A stretch of 64,000 nt of DNA, from assembly GCA_040756515.1 (NCBI GenBank), contig JBFLYW010000012.1:1-64000 (forward strand). The letters run 5' to 3'. This stretch comes from DSXH01 sp020724325. Lineage in GTDB: Bacteria; Bacteroidota; Ignavibacteria; Ignavibacteriales; Melioribacteraceae. Every line of letters begins with the position of its first letter. Within the stretch, counting starts at the first letter, position 1. The notes beneath the pieces were generated by a model that did not search any database, was not told the origin of the DNA, and saw nothing but the letters and a program-made list of their open reading frames with translations. The position numbers were made by a program, and so were the translations under genes. Below are positions 44,598 to 51,869 of the stretch, piece by piece.

Positions 44598-45797
44598 ATG
44601 AAAAATCCAATGCACAAAATATTTTTTATTTTTTTCTGTTTCCTCTTTTTATCTATCTTTTTTTTAGTCTCGTCCTGTAAGGATGAAAGAAATACTAATA
44701 GCAGTAATAACCATAAAAGGGAAGACTCAACAAAAAAAGTAACAGAGAATGGCAGTAAAATTAAGGGGAGTTATTTTGAAAAAATAGATGTTACAATAGG
44801 CAAAAAAGAACTTAAAGTACCTTTAGGATATGAAATAAAAAGGCAAAAAGTTAATCTGCGAAAGTGGGCAAAAATAAAACTCTCTCCGGAATTTTCAATT
44901 GGCGGCATAATAGATACCACCTTTGCTTTTCCCACTCGAGTCCGTACCGATTCTAGTGGTAATATTTATGTGTTGGATATGAGAGCAAAATGTGTGAAAA
45001 AATTTAATTCTAATGGTGAATTTCAAAAAAAATATGGACGTCAAGGAAACGGACCCGGTGAGTTTCAATCACCATCAAGGATGGATATATTGCCTGATGG
45101 TAAGATAATTGTACTTGATTCAAATCAAAATAGATGTACCGTATTTGATGGAGATAAAGTATATCAAATATTAAGTCATCTTCAGCCAATTGGAATATGT
45201 TTCAATAATGAATTTGAGTTTTCAACATTGCAAGTACTAGATCCGCTTGGCTACGCTCCTATTAGAAGATACAATTTCAATGGTGAGAAAATAAGGGACT
45301 ATCAGAACGTTATAATGACTCAAAGCTTGGGAGATATATTTATTGGCGCACTTCCCTTTATTAATGGGGAACTATATAGATCACAAAATAATAATTTAAT
45401 TTACGTCCCAATTTATATGAATCATTTTGTCAAATTTTCTCGAAATGGTTCGATTCAATTTAGCAGAAATACAATAGAAGATATCAAATTACCTTCTTTT
45501 AAAAGGGATAGATTTGATGTTATTAATTTTCGATTTCCAAAGGAAAATATGTCAGCGTATTTTTCTTCGTTATTAGAAGATCATCTCTATATTGTAAGTT
45601 TTCGGGAAACTAAAAAGATAGCCGATAGCATAGAATATGTTATTGATAGTTATTCAGAAAGTAATGGTGATTATCAATACTCATTTAAAATAATGCTTGA
45701 TGAAAAAATGGGTGATTTCCATGCTACAAAAAATAAAATTTATATTCTTAAACAAGATACAGAGCTTTCCGTATACAGTTATAAAATAATAGAATAA
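44598..45797 (+). CDS. 6-bladed beta-propeller lipoprotein, module 2
   Basis: Exported propeller protein with a lipobox LVSSC near residue 27, so it is a lipoprotein. I take ATG 44598 as the start because the ATG at 44571 abuts the hairpin. After a ~70-residue low-complexity linker come NHL-like blades: FPTRVRTDSSGNIYVLDMR, KKFNSNGEFQKKYGRQGNGP and GEF. It follows the six-Cys peptide gene and precedes the thioredoxin-like gene by 4 nt. Probable role: outer-leaflet or periplasmic binding partner of the peptide; this is inference. Confidence 0.8.
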   Translation: MKNPMHKIFFIFFCFLFLSIFFLVSSCKDERNTNSSNNHKREDSTKKVTENGSKIKGSYFEKIDVTIGKKELKVPLGYEIKRQKVNLRKWAKIKLSPEFSIGGIIDTTFAFPTRVRTDSSGNIYVLDMRAKCVKKFNSNGEFQKKYGRQGNGPGEFQSPSRMDILPDGKIIVLDSNQNRCTVFDGDKVYQILSHLQPIGICFNNEFEFSTLQVLDPLGYAPIRRYNFNGEKIRDYQNVIMTQSLGDIFIGALPFINGELYRSQNNNLIYVPIYMNHFVKFSRNGSIQFSRNTIEDIKLPSFKRDRFDVINFRFPKENMSAYFSSLLEDHLYIVSFRETKKIADSIEYVIDSYSESNGDYQYSFKIMLDEKMGDFHATKNKIYILKQDTELSVYSYKIIE

Positions 45798-45801
45798 AAT
45801 A

Positions 45802-46392
45802 ATGAATAAAGTTTATAAGCTAAGTTTTTACCCACTCGTATTGACTTGTCTAATTCTTATAAATATTTGGAATATTACTAAAAGCCAATTAACGTCAGAA
45901 ATTAATTTAGAGAAAACGAAAAGCGAAGAACGTATCAAAACTCTTTTTACTGCCAATATTTTTAAGACAAGGGAAATAAAAGATATTTCTGGTTATAATA
46001 TATTAGATAGAAGTAAAATAAGAATTATAAATAAGGATTCTACTTATCTGGTTATTTTGTTATCTGATTTTGATTGCAGAAAATGCCAAGAAAATGAATT
46101 ATTAGAATTGCAGAGTACTAAAGAAAAGTTTGAAGAAAGAGGTGTTAAAATTGTCTGTATTACGATAAAAGATAAAGTGAATCAGATTGCTTCCCAAATG
46201 AAATTTCTTAGACTTGATATTCCTTTATATTATGTAGAGAATGAAATATATTACAATACATTTTCTTTTTATGATAAATATCCTCAGATTATATTGATTG
46301 AAAAAGGTTTTGTAATTACAACCTTCAAACCTATTCCAGATGATTTGGAATTTTCGAAAATGTTTTACGACTTTTTATTAGTAAACAAATAA
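45802..46392 (+). CDS. Membrane-anchored thioredoxin-like protein, module 2
   Basis: A 196-aa protein with an N-terminal membrane helix (about 9-24) and a thioredoxin-like domain. The strand YLVILLSDF is followed by DCRKCQENELLEL, with Cys92 and Cys95 as the CxxC site; later strands IVCITI and PLYYV and a cis-Pro-like YPQIILIEKG region complete the pattern. It closely resembles the module 3 copy (CNKCQENEL) and more loosely the module 1 copy. Gene order here is MauE-peptide-propeller-thioredoxin, unlike module 1. Confidence 0.77.
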   Translation: MNKVYKLSFYPLVLTCLILINIWNITKSQLTSEINLEKTKSEERIKTLFTANIFKTREIKDISGYNILDRSKIRIINKDSTYLVILLSDFDCRKCQENELLELQSTKEKFEERGVKIVCITIKDKVNQIASQMKFLRLDIPLYYVENEIYYNTFSFYDKYPQIILIEKGFVITTFKPIPDDLEFSKMFYDFLLVNK

Positions 46393-46422
46393 TATGCGAC
46401 TAGTTTGCTTATTAAAAAGTCT

Positions 46423-46651
46423 AATGGCACTCAAACGCCAATGCTATGTTTTTTAGTACGATAATTTCATAATAAACTTAGCTTTGCTTTCTACCTGCTT
46501 ATTTCAAAATAAATACGTTGAGGTTAAGCTCAAGCTAAATTAATAATTGTTATAGTAGGTAAAATAATTTACATTATTTCAAAAATTAACTTGACAAACT
46601 CATTTTTTTTTTTTTTAGATTGCTCACAGAATTTAGTGGGGAACTAATTTT
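46423..46651 (+). promoter_or_regulatory. Module 3 leader with poly-T promoter
   Basis: Copy of the shared leader starting at ATGGCACTCAAACGCCAATG; the RND remnant seen before the other leaders is missing here. TTGACA 46591-46596, 14 T at 46603-46616, TAGATT 46616-46621, spacer 19 nt. From about 46470 on it is nearly identical to the module 4 leader (49510-49680), which points to a recent duplication. Confidence 0.7.
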
Positions 46652-47110
46652 GTGTTAGAATTAGTCAAAAGTATTAAGTCAGTAGAACTTCTCATTTCAG
46701 CTTCTTATTATTTCCTTATTGCTCTCCTTCTCTTCTCCGGTGTTAGTAAAGTACTGAACCCTCAACCTCTGCTTGAAACAATAGAAGCCGTAATTAATGT
46801 AAGTGAAGAACTACAGATTTCAGCAGCAACACTATTGCCGGTAGTAGAATTAACGCTTGGAGTTATGCTTCTGTTAAGAATAAGAGTAGAAGAAACATTA
46901 CAAGTTGCGACAATTCTTTTCATATTCTTTTTTCTTTTTAGTGTCTATGGAGCGTTGATGGGATTAAAGAACGACTGCGGGTGCTTTGGTAAAATTGCTG
47001 AAAGTAGTTTTGGGATAGGGATGGTAATAAGAAATATTTTATTTCTTTTTGTATCTGTTTTTCTGTTAATAAAATTTGAGAATAAAAACCCTGGCGCCGG
47101 GAAAAAATAA
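46652..47110 (+). CDS. MauE/DoxX-like redox membrane protein, module 3
   Basis: Intact 152-aa paralogue of the module 2 protein, with four membrane helices and the NDCGCFGKIAESSFGIG segment. GTG start after GTGGGGAAC. The first ~50 codons are almost the same as the truncated copy at 49681. The tail differs (NKNPGAGKK). It should anchor a redox CxC pair in the inner membrane for the module 3 peptide and thioredoxin-like protein. Confidence 0.82.
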   Translation: MLELVKSIKSVELLISASYYFLIALLLFSGVSKVLNPQPLLETIEAVINVSEELQISAATLLPVVELTLGVMLLLRIRVEETLQVATILFIFFFLFSVYGALMGLKNDCGCFGKIAESSFGIGMVIRNILFLFVSVFLLIKFENKNPGAGKK

Positions 47111-47140
47111 TAATATCAAAAAAAATATTTGGAGGAAAAT

Positions 47141-47410
47141 ATGAATGTCAAATTAAACATTAAAACAATCGGCAGAGCTCTGGGAATTATATTATTTATT
47201 TTTATACTTTTTACAAATATCAAAATTGCATTATCTAGTGATGATACTTTATCTTCAAATGCTGTAAGTATTTTTGGTTATAAAATAGTAATATTTGAGC
47301 CTACTAAAGCCGGTAAACCAAAGTTATGTGACGAGATTTGTACGAGTCAACCAAACTTAGTTTGTACGTATATAGTGGAACATGGCTATTGTTTTGGACA
47401 ATTCAAGTAG
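47141..47410 (+). CDS. Small secreted four-cysteine peptide, module 3
   Basis: An 89-aa exported peptide. ATG 47141 follows TTGGAGGAAAAT, so the in-frame TTG 47129 is rejected. Hydrophobic helix at about 13-31, linker SIFGYKIVIFEP (43-54) like the module 2 peptide, then Cys63, Cys67, Cys75 and Cys84. Even cysteine number again suggests disulfides. It precedes a hairpin and a propeller lipoprotein. Function unknown. Confidence 0.72.
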   Translation: MNVKLNIKTIGRALGIILFIFILFTNIKIALSSDDTLSSNAVSIFGYKIVIFEPTKAGKPKLCDEICTSQPNLVCTYIVEHGYCFGQFK

Positions 47411-47424
47411 TAGTCATTTAAGCG

Positions 47425-47456
47425 CTAGGCTGGTATAATTTAATAAACTAGCCTAG
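47425..47456 (+). terminator. Hairpin after module 3 peptide gene
   Basis: CTAGGCTGGT (47425-47434) pairs with ACTAGCCTAG (47447-47456) with one G-U pair. It sits between peptide and propeller genes, as in modules 1, 2 and 4. No U-run follows. Confidence 0.6.
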
Positions 47457-47480
47457 CCAAATCTAAATAATAGGGAAAAG

Positions 47481-48608
47481 ATGAGCTTTCTTTATAAAAT
47501 TATTTTTTTGTTTTTAGTGGTTGTTTTTATTATAGGCTGCAGTAATGATAGTCAACCGAAAAAAATCGATAAAAATGATACTGAAAATATAAAGATTCGA
47601 GTTGGTAAAAAAGAAATCGATTTGCACTTCAATTTTAATAAAATTAATCGAGAAACATCGGTTCGGAAATGGAAGCAGCTAAATATCATTTCTTACTTTT
47701 TTATTGGTGATTTAAATAATGAGTTTCTTTTATATCCATCGCAAGTTAAAACCGATTTTGAAGAGAATATTTACATTTTAGACTCAGGGGATAATTCTGT
47801 AAAAAAATTTACTAGTGATGGTAAATATCTAATGAATTTTGGGAAGAAAGGACGAGGACCAGGTGAATTTACATCAGTTTTTGGATTTGATATAGCTGAA
47901 GACGGGCGTATTTCTATACTTAGTCCAAATGATAATAAATTTGTTGTATTTACAGAGAGAGATTTTATTGAATTTAAGTGTAAGTTCATGCCACTCAAGC
48001 ATTGTTTCGTAAATTCAAATGAAATAGTAACTTTTCAAATCATAGACCCGATATCAACATCGACTTTTCAAAGAATAAATTATGAACTTGGTTCAACATA
48101 TGAATATGAGAATTTGATTGAAGGTGTAAATGTTAAAGATAGTGGACTTGGGATGTTACCTTTTTTAATTGGGGAGGTTCATAAGTATAAACGAAATGAA
48201 CTCATTTATATTTCAGCCATAATGGGATATGTTGTTTTATACGATGGATCGGGAAAAATAAAGAATGCTTTCAAATTACTTGATGTACCCAAATTATTAA
48301 ATTCTGATGATAATAGGAAAAGAATTTTGGGTTCTGATTCGCCAATCATTAGATTTCCAAGAAAAGATGAATATCTGTTAATTTCATCTAGTATTTATCA
48401 TGACTACTTGTATATTCTATGTAATAATTCATCACAGCTAACTGAACAATATGTAATAGATATTTATTCTCTTAAAAACAACAGCTACCAATATTCAATA
48501 AAATTGCATAATTCAGAAGAAATTTTATGGATGCATATCACTAATAGTAAAATATTCTTAGTGCAAAATAATGCACAAATAAAAATAATTTCTTATAAGA
48601 TTATATGA
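47481..48608 (+). CDS. 6-bladed beta-propeller lipoprotein, module 3
   Basis: Propeller lipoprotein of 375 aa; the lipobox FIIGC lies at about residue 20. It is a close relative of the module 2 protein: a linker with a conserved VGKKEIDL phrase, then YPSQVKTDFEENIYILDSGD and MNFGKKGRGPGEF. Ends with YQYSIKLHN, matching YQYSFKIML of module 2. It lies between the four-Cys peptide gene and the thioredoxin-like gene. Confidence 0.8.
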   Translation: MSFLYKIIFLFLVVVFIIGCSNDSQPKKIDKNDTENIKIRVGKKEIDLHFNFNKINRETSVRKWKQLNIISYFFIGDLNNEFLLYPSQVKTDFEENIYILDSGDNSVKKFTSDGKYLMNFGKKGRGPGEFTSVFGFDIAEDGRISILSPNDNKFVVFTERDFIEFKCKFMPLKHCFVNSNEIVTFQIIDPISTSTFQRINYELGSTYEYENLIEGVNVKDSGLGMLPFLIGEVHKYKRNELIYISAIMGYVVLYDGSGKIKNAFKLLDVPKLLNSDDNRKRILGSDSPIIRFPRKDEYLLISSSIYHDYLYILCNNSSQLTEQYVIDIYSLKNNSYQYSIKLHNSEEILWMHITNSKIFLVQNNAQIKIISYKII

Positions 48609-48623
48609 AAAATTAGATTGGCT

Positions 48624-49226
48624 ATGACACGTTTTTATAAATACGGATTCTTTATATTATTTCTTATTCTAATTATATTAATAAATACTATTAGAATAAC
48701 AACATTAATGCACGGAAAAGAAAAAAACGAACTTTATCAAAAAATGAATAAAAGGACTGTGTCATTATTATCTACAAATTCATTATTAAACAGACGCGTA
48801 AAATTCTTGGAAGGGTCAGAAATATTCACAAATAAGAAATTTCAAAATATCCTTGCCGATACTTCATTTGTGATATTGCTTGATGAAGCTGATTGTAATA
48901 AGTGTCAGGAAAACGAATTGAAGAGATTAGATTTATTTAATAAGGATTTTAACAAAGACAAAATCAAAATTTTTGGTATAACAACTTCAAAAAAAGCTAG
49001 TTCCGTTATAAGACAAATTAAAACTAATAATATTAGTATTCCAATTTATACTATTAATACAAGTGTGTTTTATAATGAGCTTGCAATAGATAGAAATTTC
49101 CCGCAGCTATTAATAGTTATAAATAATATAATTGTTTCAGCATTTAAACCTCTTACATTTGACGATGAATTTTCTCAAAAATATTATGATTATCTTTTTA
49201 AAAATATATTTATTAAAGTAGAATAG
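48624..49226 (+). CDS. Membrane-anchored thioredoxin-like protein, module 3
   Basis: A 200-aa protein. ATG 48624 is preferred to TTG 48618. N-terminal membrane helix at about 7-25, then a thioredoxin-like domain with FVILLDEADCNKCQENELKR carrying Cys91 and Cys94. Closely related to the module 2 copy. It closes module 3; the next feature is a decayed RND fragment. Confidence 0.77.
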   Translation: MTRFYKYGFFILFLILIILINTIRITTLMHGKEKNELYQKMNKRTVSLLSTNSLLNRRVKFLEGSEIFTNKKFQNILADTSFVILLDEADCNKCQENELKRLDLFNKDFNKDKIKIFGITTSKKASSVIRQIKTNNISIPIYTINTSVFYNELAIDRNFPQLLIVINNIIVSAFKPLTFDDEFSQKYYDYLFKNIFIKVE

Positions 49227-49350
49227 AATTCTAAGCACTGGATGCTCATTAACAATCTAAACGAAGTTTTATGTATTTAACAGAAATATGTTTCGGGTTC
49301 GTTAATTAATTTTTTCAAAATTTTAATATTTTTAATACTTTCACAATAAA

Positions 49351-49430
49351 AATCACACTTGCAGATAATCACGCAAAGCATACGCAGCCCGGTTACTTTA
49401 TCAATGTTATTTAGTGGTGTAGTTGTTTAA
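49351..49430 (+). pseudogene. Remnant of RND efflux gene 5' end, copy 3
   Basis: AATCACACTTGCAGATAA is identical to the DNA around the proposed start of the RND gene (56782-56799). From TTG 49359 it encodes MQIITQSIRSPVTLSMLFSG, VVV and a stop, against MQISTTSIRRPVTVSMFFIG: 14 of about 20 residues the same. The best preserved of three such fragments, it marks the boundary between modules 3 and 4. Confidence 0.85.
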
Positions 49431-49439
49431 TACTGCTTG

Positions 49440-49680
49440 TTTTTTACAAAGCTTCATGAGAATCAAACGCCAATACTATGTTTTTTAGTTCGAATAGTTC
49501 ACAATAAACTTAGCTTTGCTTTCTACCTGCTTATTTCAAAATAAATACGTTGAGGTTAAGCTCAAGCTAAATTAATAATTGTTATAGTAGGTAAAATAAT
49601 TTACATTATTTCAAAAATTAACTTGACAAACTCATTTTTTTTTTTAGATTGCTCACAGAATTTAGTGGGGAACTAATTTT
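49440..49680 (+). promoter_or_regulatory. Module 4 leader with shortened poly-T promoter
   Basis: Shared leader, nearly identical to module 3 from about 49510. TTGACA 49623-49628, 11 T at 49635-49645, TAGATT 49645-49650: the spacer is 16 nt, against 19-20 in the other copies. GTGGGGAAC precedes the GTG of the truncated MauE copy. Confidence 0.68.
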
Positions 49681-49914
49681 GTGTTAGAATTAGTCAAAAG
49701 TATTAAGTCAGTAGAACTTCTCATTTCAACTTCTTATTATTTCCTTATTGCTCTCCTTCTCTTCTCCGGTGTTAGTAAAGTACTGAACCCTCAACCTCTG
49801 CTTGAAACAATAAAAGCCGTAATTAATGTAAGTGAAGAGTTACTTCTTTACTTAAAAGTAAAATATAATATTTTGAATTTATATAATAAATGGTACTGTC
49901 TAATTAATAGATAA
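49681..49914 (+). pseudogene. Truncated MauE-like gene, module 4
   Basis: The first ~52 codons match the module 3 MauE gene with two substitutions, then at about 49840 homology ends after NVSEEL and the frame runs through unrelated AT-rich sequence to a stop. The CxC motif and the last two helices are missing, so it should not be functional. The break coincides with the start of the RiPP cluster, suggesting that the cluster replaced or was joined to the original cargo of this module. Confidence 0.85.
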
Positions 49915-49942
49915 CATAATATCCTTTTATTGAAAATATAAC

Positions 49943-50010
49943 TTGATATAAGAAGTTTTTTAGATTGTTCTCAGAATTTAGATGGAGCTTAATCTTGAAG
50001 CAGAATAGTT
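49943..50010 (+). promoter_or_regulatory. Degenerate fifth copy of the module promoter
   Basis: ACTTGATATAAGAAGTTTTT, TAGATTG and TCAGAATTTAGATGGAGCTT repeat the layout of the four module promoters (TTGACA, T-run, TAGATTG, CAGAATTTAGTGGGGAAC) in decayed form. The T-run has only 6 T and the spacer about 12 nt. It is the nearest promoter-like sequence to the RiPP precursor gene at 50130, but the short spacer makes activity doubtful. Confidence 0.6.
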
Positions 50011-50129
50011 CAAAATAAAAAGAATAGAGAAATTTTTGATAAAAAGAAATTTATTTTACTCTAAGAATAACTCAATATCGAAGAGTAAAATAAAAAATAA
50101 CAAAATATATAACTATAAAGGAGTTCAAA

Positions 50130-50336
50130 ATGAAAACCAGTTTGATCAAGCAAAGCTTTGAGAAATTCAAAGAAAGAGAATTAACCTCTGAGAAATTGCG
50201 TAAATATTCTGGGGGGCTTGAACCATCATGTGTTTGTGTCAGAGGTGGTTGTCAGGACTGCTCAACACAGGGCACTAACAATGAATGGGAACAACAGAAA
50301 AATAGTTGGAGAGACTCATTTGAGAATAATAGTTAA
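50130..50336 (+). CDS. RiPP precursor peptide with GG leader
   Basis: A 68-aa precursor of a ribosomally made, modified peptide. AAGGAG precedes the ATG. The leader, residues 1-29, is charged and ends ELTSEKLRKYSGG, a double-glycine cleavage site like those of the GG-type Bacteroidota natural-product precursors. The core of 39 residues starts LEPSCVCVRGGCQDCSTQG with Cys34, 36, 41 and 44 in a CxC...CxxC pattern and ends in an acidic, Asn/Ser-rich tail. Two radical SAM genes and a C39-peptidase exporter follow. Likely modifications are thioether or other radical-made crosslinks at the cysteine cluster; the product is unknown. Confidence 0.87.
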   Translation: MKTSLIKQSFEKFKERELTSEKLRKYSGGLEPSCVCVRGGCQDCSTQGTNNEWEQQKNSWRDSFENNS

Positions 50337-50347
50337 ATAATCTTTTG

Positions 50348-50380
50348 CCAGATGAGAATATCTCATCTGGTCTTTTTTTT
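50348..50380 (+). terminator. Strong terminator after RiPP precursor
   Basis: CCAGATGAG (50348-50356) pairs with CTCATCTGG (50362-50370) and is followed by TCTTTTTTTT. It should let the precursor be made in excess of the maturation enzymes by partial read-through. Confidence 0.88.
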
Positions 50381-50410
50381 ACCTTTTAAAGGAATTTTTA
50401 AGATAATTAA

Positions 50411-51865
50411 ATGAATAACTATTATATCATAACAAAAGCTAAAAATAATTATTTATACAATGACTTACTAAAGCAATTTATTTACCTGGACCCTGTTATT
50501 GTCGAGATATTAAAGCTAAAAATAAATAATAAATTCTGTCTAGAAAACAGAATGGAGTTTCAGGGAAGTTACAAAGAAAATACTGACAATATTTCACATC
50601 TGATCAAAAAAGCTGAATATATTGAAAAGTATATCATCTCAAGGGTAGATAAAAGAGAATATATTTGGGATAAGTTACCTGTCAAATTGATTAAAAAAGA
50701 ATTTCTAAAAACTAAGGAAATTATTTTTGAAGTAACAGAAAGGTGTAATTTGGCCTGTAAGTATTGCGCCTATAGTGAGATTTATGAAAATGGTATTGCA
50801 AGAACTCAAGATGATCTAAAGTTCACAGATGCAAAAATCTTACTTGATAAAATGCTTAGTGATCCAGAATATATTAGTGAACATCAAAATGATCCAGTAA
50901 ATATTGGATTCTATGGTGGGGAGCCTTTATTAAAAATGGATTTAATAAAGGAAATCATTATTTATATTGAAAAAAAATATCCAAACATAAAATATAAATA
51001 CAGGATCACCACTAATGGAGTGTTATTAGATAAATATTACCATTATTTAATAGAGAAAGATTTTACGCTAATGATAAGCTTGGATGGTGATAAGGATGCG
51101 AATAGCTATCGCGTATTTAAAAATGGGAAGGAATCATATGAGATTGTGCATGAAAACATAAAAAAAATTATGAGTAAAAATATTGAGTACTTTAATAAAA
51201 AAGTTGTTTTTAATTCTTTAATAACTAACAAAAGTAGCTATTATAAAATAACAAAATATTTTCAGCAAAATTACAACAAGAATACGAGCATATCTGAGTT
51301 AACTTCCGAAAGTATATTATATGGATTTGAGGATGTGTTTAAAGAAATGAAAAAAGATGCATTGCCTAGTTTTTATGAAGACAGATCAATCTATAATGAT
51401 GAACAATTTTGGGAGAATACTGAATTCGAAAAAGAAGTTACCCAATTACGATTACGTACTTATTTTATAGGACAATATTACACTTTAAATGACTTGATCG
51501 ACGAAGAAATAACATTAAAAACGTTTATCCGCGGATGTATTCCATTCTCAGTTAAAATATTTTTATCAGTATCAGGGAAACTGTATCCTTGTGAAAGAAC
51601 TAATAGAAAAGCGTTTTATGGGCAAATTACGGATAATGAGATATTTCAATATCCTCAAATATCCCAATATTATTTTGAAAGACTTAACATGCTTAAGGAA
51701 CAATGTAAGAATTGTGCAAGATATTATAATTGTAATTACTGCATATTTAAATTGAACCTAGAGGAAGGATATGTTAAATGTCCTAGGTTTATTACTGAAA
51801 CTAATCAGGAGAAAGTATTAAGTGAATTAATATACAGAATTGAACAAAACAATAAACTTGTTTGA
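50411..51865 (+). CDS. Radical SAM/SPASM peptide maturase
   Basis: Radical SAM enzyme of 484 aa, the probable modifier of the upstream precursor. N-terminal ~100 residues resemble a peptide-binding region; the iron-sulfur motif is ERCNLACKYCAY with Cys112, Cys116 and Cys119; GFYGGEPLL (about 172-180) is the SAM-binding GGEP. The C-terminus is a SPASM domain with GCIPF, LYPCERT and CKNCARYYNCNYC plus a later KCPRF, enough Cys for two auxiliary clusters. It resembles the maturases of GG-leader Bacteroidota systems. It begins 30 nt after the precursor terminator and is followed by the second radical SAM-like gene. Confidence 0.9.
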   Translation: MNNYYIITKAKNNYLYNDLLKQFIYLDPVIVEILKLKINNKFCLENRMEFQGSYKENTDNISHLIKKAEYIEKYIISRVDKREYIWDKLPVKLIKKEFLKTKEIIFEVTERCNLACKYCAYSEIYENGIARTQDDLKFTDAKILLDKMLSDPEYISEHQNDPVNIGFYGGEPLLKMDLIKEIIIYIEKKYPNIKYKYRITTNGVLLDKYYHYLIEKDFTLMISLDGDKDANSYRVFKNGKESYEIVHENIKKIMSKNIEYFNKKVVFNSLITNKSSYYKITKYFQQNYNKNTSISELTSESILYGFEDVFKEMKKDALPSFYEDRSIYNDEQFWENTEFEKEVTQLRLRTYFIGQYYTLNDLIDEEITLKTFIRGCIPFSVKIFLSVSGKLYPCERTNRKAFYGQITDNEIFQYPQISQYYFERLNMLKEQCKNCARYYNCNYCIFKLNLEEGYVKCPRFITETNQEKVLSELIYRIEQNNKLV

Positions 51866-51869
51866 AAAA

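Noticed and set aside
41610..47410. Module peptides read as GG-leader RiPP precursors
   Set aside because: They have hydrophobic Sec-type N-termini and no GG cleavage motif, and no modifying enzyme lies in their own modules; disulfide peptides fit better.
40126..50010. Integron-type cassette array
   Set aside because: The repeated leaders look like recombination sites between cassettes at first, but they lack paired attC core sites, each is followed by the same MauE gene, and no integrase gene is present.
50130..50336. Precursor read as a metallothionein-like or toxin peptide
   Set aside because: CxC...CxxC would allow metal binding, but the GG leader, terminator, radical SAM genes and C39 exporter make a RiPP precursor far more likely.
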